Shown: in pieces, positions 55,292-64,000 of the stretch
Position numbering within the stretch: the first letter of the stretch is position 1
Layout: every line of letters begins with the position of its first letter
Assembly (NCBI GenBank): GCA_963573385.1
Contig: CAUYLG010038255.1
Location: forward strand, 46,572-110,571
DNA: 64,000 nucleotides
Direction of reading: 5' to 3'
From: Cacajao melanocephalus
Taxonomy: Eukaryota > Chordata > Mammalia > Primates > Pitheciidae
The notes under the pieces: model-generated
Told to the model about the DNA's origin: nothing
Databases searched by the model: none
What the model saw: the letters and a program-made list of their open reading frames with translations, nothing else
Program-made: the position numbers and the translations under genes

Positions 55292-57429
55292 AATCTTAGA
55301 GTGGCTTATCATCTCTTTAGCTGTTTTCACTCAGTCATTCCTACCATAACTGTGAATTTAAGGTAAAACCAGCTCAGAATCTTGCCAGAGTCTGCTCTTT
55401 GGTCCTTGTTCTACCCTAAACTTTGTATCACCTGAAATTAAACTAACTCGTTTGAAAGGAAAAAAAAATAGAACAAAGTCTCCTTGTTTATTCAGGCTAC
55501 ACATAACTCAAAAACTAGATGTTTTCAACAAATATAGTCCTCCTTCTTTTTCTTGCTTGCCATTGTACTTAAAATATTACAGGGAAACCGCTTATCTCAT
55601 TCCAAAAAAAATTAAGGAAAAAAAGTCTGTCATCTTCCATGCCATTTGAGTCATTGGTCTGTGCTGTATCTGTAAAGGTGAGTGGCCACAGGTAGATTTT
55701 CTTTCACCAAGAAGTAAAATTTGCATGACTTACACTTTAGGAATAAAGAAGGGAAAGATATTACCAAGACATTAAAAAAAAAAACCAAGGAATTTTCTTC
55801 CATTTAGCTCCCCATTTTTAGACAATCAAAATAACGATATGCATGGTTACTACTGCACGTACGGCACAGGGGCTCCTGCTGCCCCAGGCAGGGATTACTG
55901 GGAAGGCAGTTTGGGAAAAGGGATTCTGATCATCCCAAACGGTCACACATGTCCAGTGTCTATAAGGTGCATAAACACCACATGGTTAAAGGCACTCCTA
56001 CAAGAACAAACTAAAATCAAGACAAACGCTTGTATTCACTCCCTAACGCACTTTCTGCCCTCTGCTTTCTGGATATCTAACTCCCTGATCTCACCCTTTC
56101 TCGTTATTTGCTTCTTCATGAGCACAGGCTTATTAAAGTATCAATTCCACAGGCTGATTTTGGAAGACAAGATTTACTCATGAGAAAGTGCAGAAGCATG
56201 TTCGTGAAAATTTTACTTTATCAAAACAGTATAAAAGTATGGGGCTTAGACAAGTCCAGTGAAATGTTAGATGAAAATATTTTATTGAATGACTAAAAAG
56301 CACAGAAAGAAACTTAGACTCCCTGGCTACCATTTCAAAATTGCAATTGTAAATTTTGGCACAAGAGGGTTTTCTAAAAAGATTAATGCATAAAGATTTT
56401 TTTCTTCTACTTCCTATGATTACATTCCTGAGAAAAACTGCTAGAATATTTGCCGGTGACCTGGACCTGGGTTTTATGACTTGGCAGAATGTCCTTTAAC
56501 GGGCCCTAGGCAATGCTGTCAGGACTGAGCTGAGTAAGCCCCTGGGGTTAGGGATGTTGAGGACCCCTGGGGGTACCCAGGCTTGGCTGTCACAGGAAGG
56601 CAGGAGAGGCAGTGGGCTTCAGGGAGGACGGGCTCCTGGCCTGTGCATCTTTGCAAGAATAGGATTTGCTAATCTTACATCACAAATGCCTCTCCATGTG
56701 TGAACCTATGTTAGCTGTACTCTTAAGCAATGAGAGAAACTGCCCCTCCCTAGAGGCTCAGTGACTGCTGGCGTCTGTCTGTGGCCACTTACAGCACGAG
56801 CTGACACACCAGGCACCAGTGTGTCAGCTCATCCAGCGCTGAAGTCACTGCCCTTTCCTCACCACCACCTCACTAGACTTTGGCATGGCCAGCCAGTCAG
56901 TCAGCAAATATTGACAGAGCTTCCTGTGTGGTTAACAGCTAGAGAGATACACAAATCAGCTGAAAGATCAGATGGGGGTAGGAAAGAAGGAACAGGGAGG
57001 GGTGAGAAGAGACAAAAATACTCAGGACCCCTCACAGAGGCGGGGCTCTATAAGATCTTTAGAAGGGAGGACAGAGCTGAAGAAGAAATCTCTACCCTCC
57101 ACCCCTCGGGAATCTAAGCAGCTGTGAAATAAGAAAACAAAGGTGATAAAAGAACAATTGTGAGGCAGCTCAGGAGGCCAAGCAGGCCAGCATAGTCTCT
57201 GCAGACAGCAGCACGCCACCATTATCTAGTTTGCAGATGGACCACCCAGAAAATCTGTGAGCAATTAGGAGTGAGAAAAACAAATGGGAGGGGGGCATTG
57301 AGGAGGATGAGCAGTGAAGCCCCCAAACTATGTTCTGGCTACGAATTCCAAAGTGAAGTAAGATGCTGGGACTAGAAGAAAAGGAAAATGGTGCAACCAA
57401 GTGGGGGCACACACACCCACCCATTCGCA

Positions 57430-57463
<34 letters not shown>

Positions 57464-57789
57464 CCATCATATGAACTACAAAGTGAAATTCACAAGGGAC
57501 CAGAAAGTAGACTTTTCGATGTAGAAGGTAGGAAACCATGTTTAAACTCTTATTTTCTGATATCCATTTGAACACTTAAAAGTGAATTTTGAACAGGATA
57601 AGTGAATTTTTAAAAATTACATTCATTTTATCAACAACAAGCAATCATGGGCTCACATACTCTTTCAAGGCTGACAGCCCACGACTCCTTTCAATACAAT
57701 TAAAAAATGAGAGCTCATGGTCCTCCGGCCAAAGTGCAGATGAGCAGCTGACACTTTGCGCTCCTGAGATGGGTCAGGCAATATGCTAT
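55292..57789. other. Intronic sequence without an exon
   Basis: AT-rich to about 56.4 kb, then GC-moderate. No exon or mobile element recognised, apart from the dinucleotide run at 57427-57463. Confidence 0.4.
57427..57463. repeat. Alternating purine-pyrimidine (GC)n(AC)n microsatellite
   Basis: GCACGTGCGCGCGCGCACACACACACACACACACAC: an unbroken alternating run of GC and AC steps, the sequence class most prone to left-handed Z-DNA. Confidence 0.93.
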
Positions 57790-57935
57790 GTTGTACATGT
57801 TTCACGAACACTAACCCCCTAAAGGAAGTATTAGCCTTCATCTATGACAGATGAAGAGACAATCTCCTCCTATGAAATATCCTGCACAAGGCCTCACTGG
57901 TAGGCGGCAAAGCCAGATTTCAAACACAGGTTCCA
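57790..57935 (-). repeat. MIR SINE fragment
   Basis: Diverged reverse-complement MIR: AACCCCCTAAAGGAAGTATTAGCC...CAGATGAAGAGACAATC...GGCAAAGCCAGATTTCAAACACAGG. Confidence 0.6.
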
Positions 57936-63876
<5,941 letters not shown>

Positions 63877-63950
63877 AACTCACTTTCTTCAGTGCTCACA
63901 GAAATATACTTGAAAAGGCAGGCCTGCCTTAAGCTGGAATTTAAAAGCCT

Positions 63951-64000
63951 TTTTTTTTTTCCTTTGAGACAGAGTCTCACTCTGTCGCCCAGGCTGGAGT
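63951..64000 (-). mobile_element. Alu element, cut by the window end
   Basis: T run, then TTTGAGACAGAGTCTCACTCTGTCGCCCAGG, the tail-side start of another reverse-complement Alu. Confidence 0.93.

Overview
The window is primate (very probably human) nuclear DNA. It is dense in Alu elements of several ages, old L1 (LINE-1) copies, MIR and L2 fossils, LTRs of endogenous retroviruses and (TA)n, (CA)n and (CT)n microsatellites. Almost all open frames are chance frames or lie in repeats. No bacterial-style operon, CRISPR array, rRNA or tRNA gene was seen.

One protein-coding gene is supported: the 3' end of ATP8A2, on the minus strand. ATP8A2 is a P4-ATPase aminophospholipid flippase. Three consecutive coding exons were found by joining clean splice sites and matching the joined peptide to the conserved ATP8A1/ATP8A2 C-terminus: 60139-60243, 20071-20162 and 12473-12570. 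The phases fit exactly (AG|G and C|AT), and the last exon ends in a stop after the GYAFS-containing tail. The introns between them are 39,976 bp and 7,500 bp. The terminal exon probably continues as a long 3'UTR to about 6.65 kb. This fits an AATAAA at 6667-6672 (minus strand) and an Alu-free stretch from about 5.2 to 13.05 kb. The gene is plus-strand on chromosome 13q12 of the reference as I recall it, so the window would be the reverse complement of that.

Layout: 1-6.6 kb is downstream flank with an L1 remnant, four Alus, a DNA-transposon-like repeat, a solo LTR and MIR/L2. 6.6-12.57 kb is the last exon and 3'UTR, containing a 113-bp direct duplication. 12.57-20.07 kb is the last intron (Alus, MIR, a second LTR of the same family). 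20.07-20.16 kb is the penultimate exon, inside a CpG-rich and C/G-run-rich block. 20.16-60.14 kb is the large intron: a nested L1-in-L1 (25.4-29.3 kb), a long old L1 carrying two Alus and a TA-rich microsatellite (31.4-36.8 kb), an L1 3' end split by an LTR-like insertion (41.2-42.6 kb), Alu, FLAM and L2 pieces, and a TMA7 (CCDC72) processed pseudogene at 54.9-55.3 kb. 60.14-60.24 kb is the next exon upstream. The rest is intron with two more Alus, the last cut by the window edge.

The signals I would look at twice are a 32-bp-arm hairpin at 60834-60914, a fold-back insertion inside the TMA7 pseudogene, the 3'UTR duplication, the G-run cluster just inside a 5' splice site, a 44-bp tandem duplication at 49.9 kb, and a 20-bp perfect palindrome at 39.63 kb. 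I found no clear sign of an undescribed gene system. Repeat family names are recognised from memory of consensus sequences, and repeat borders are approximate unless target-site duplications are given.
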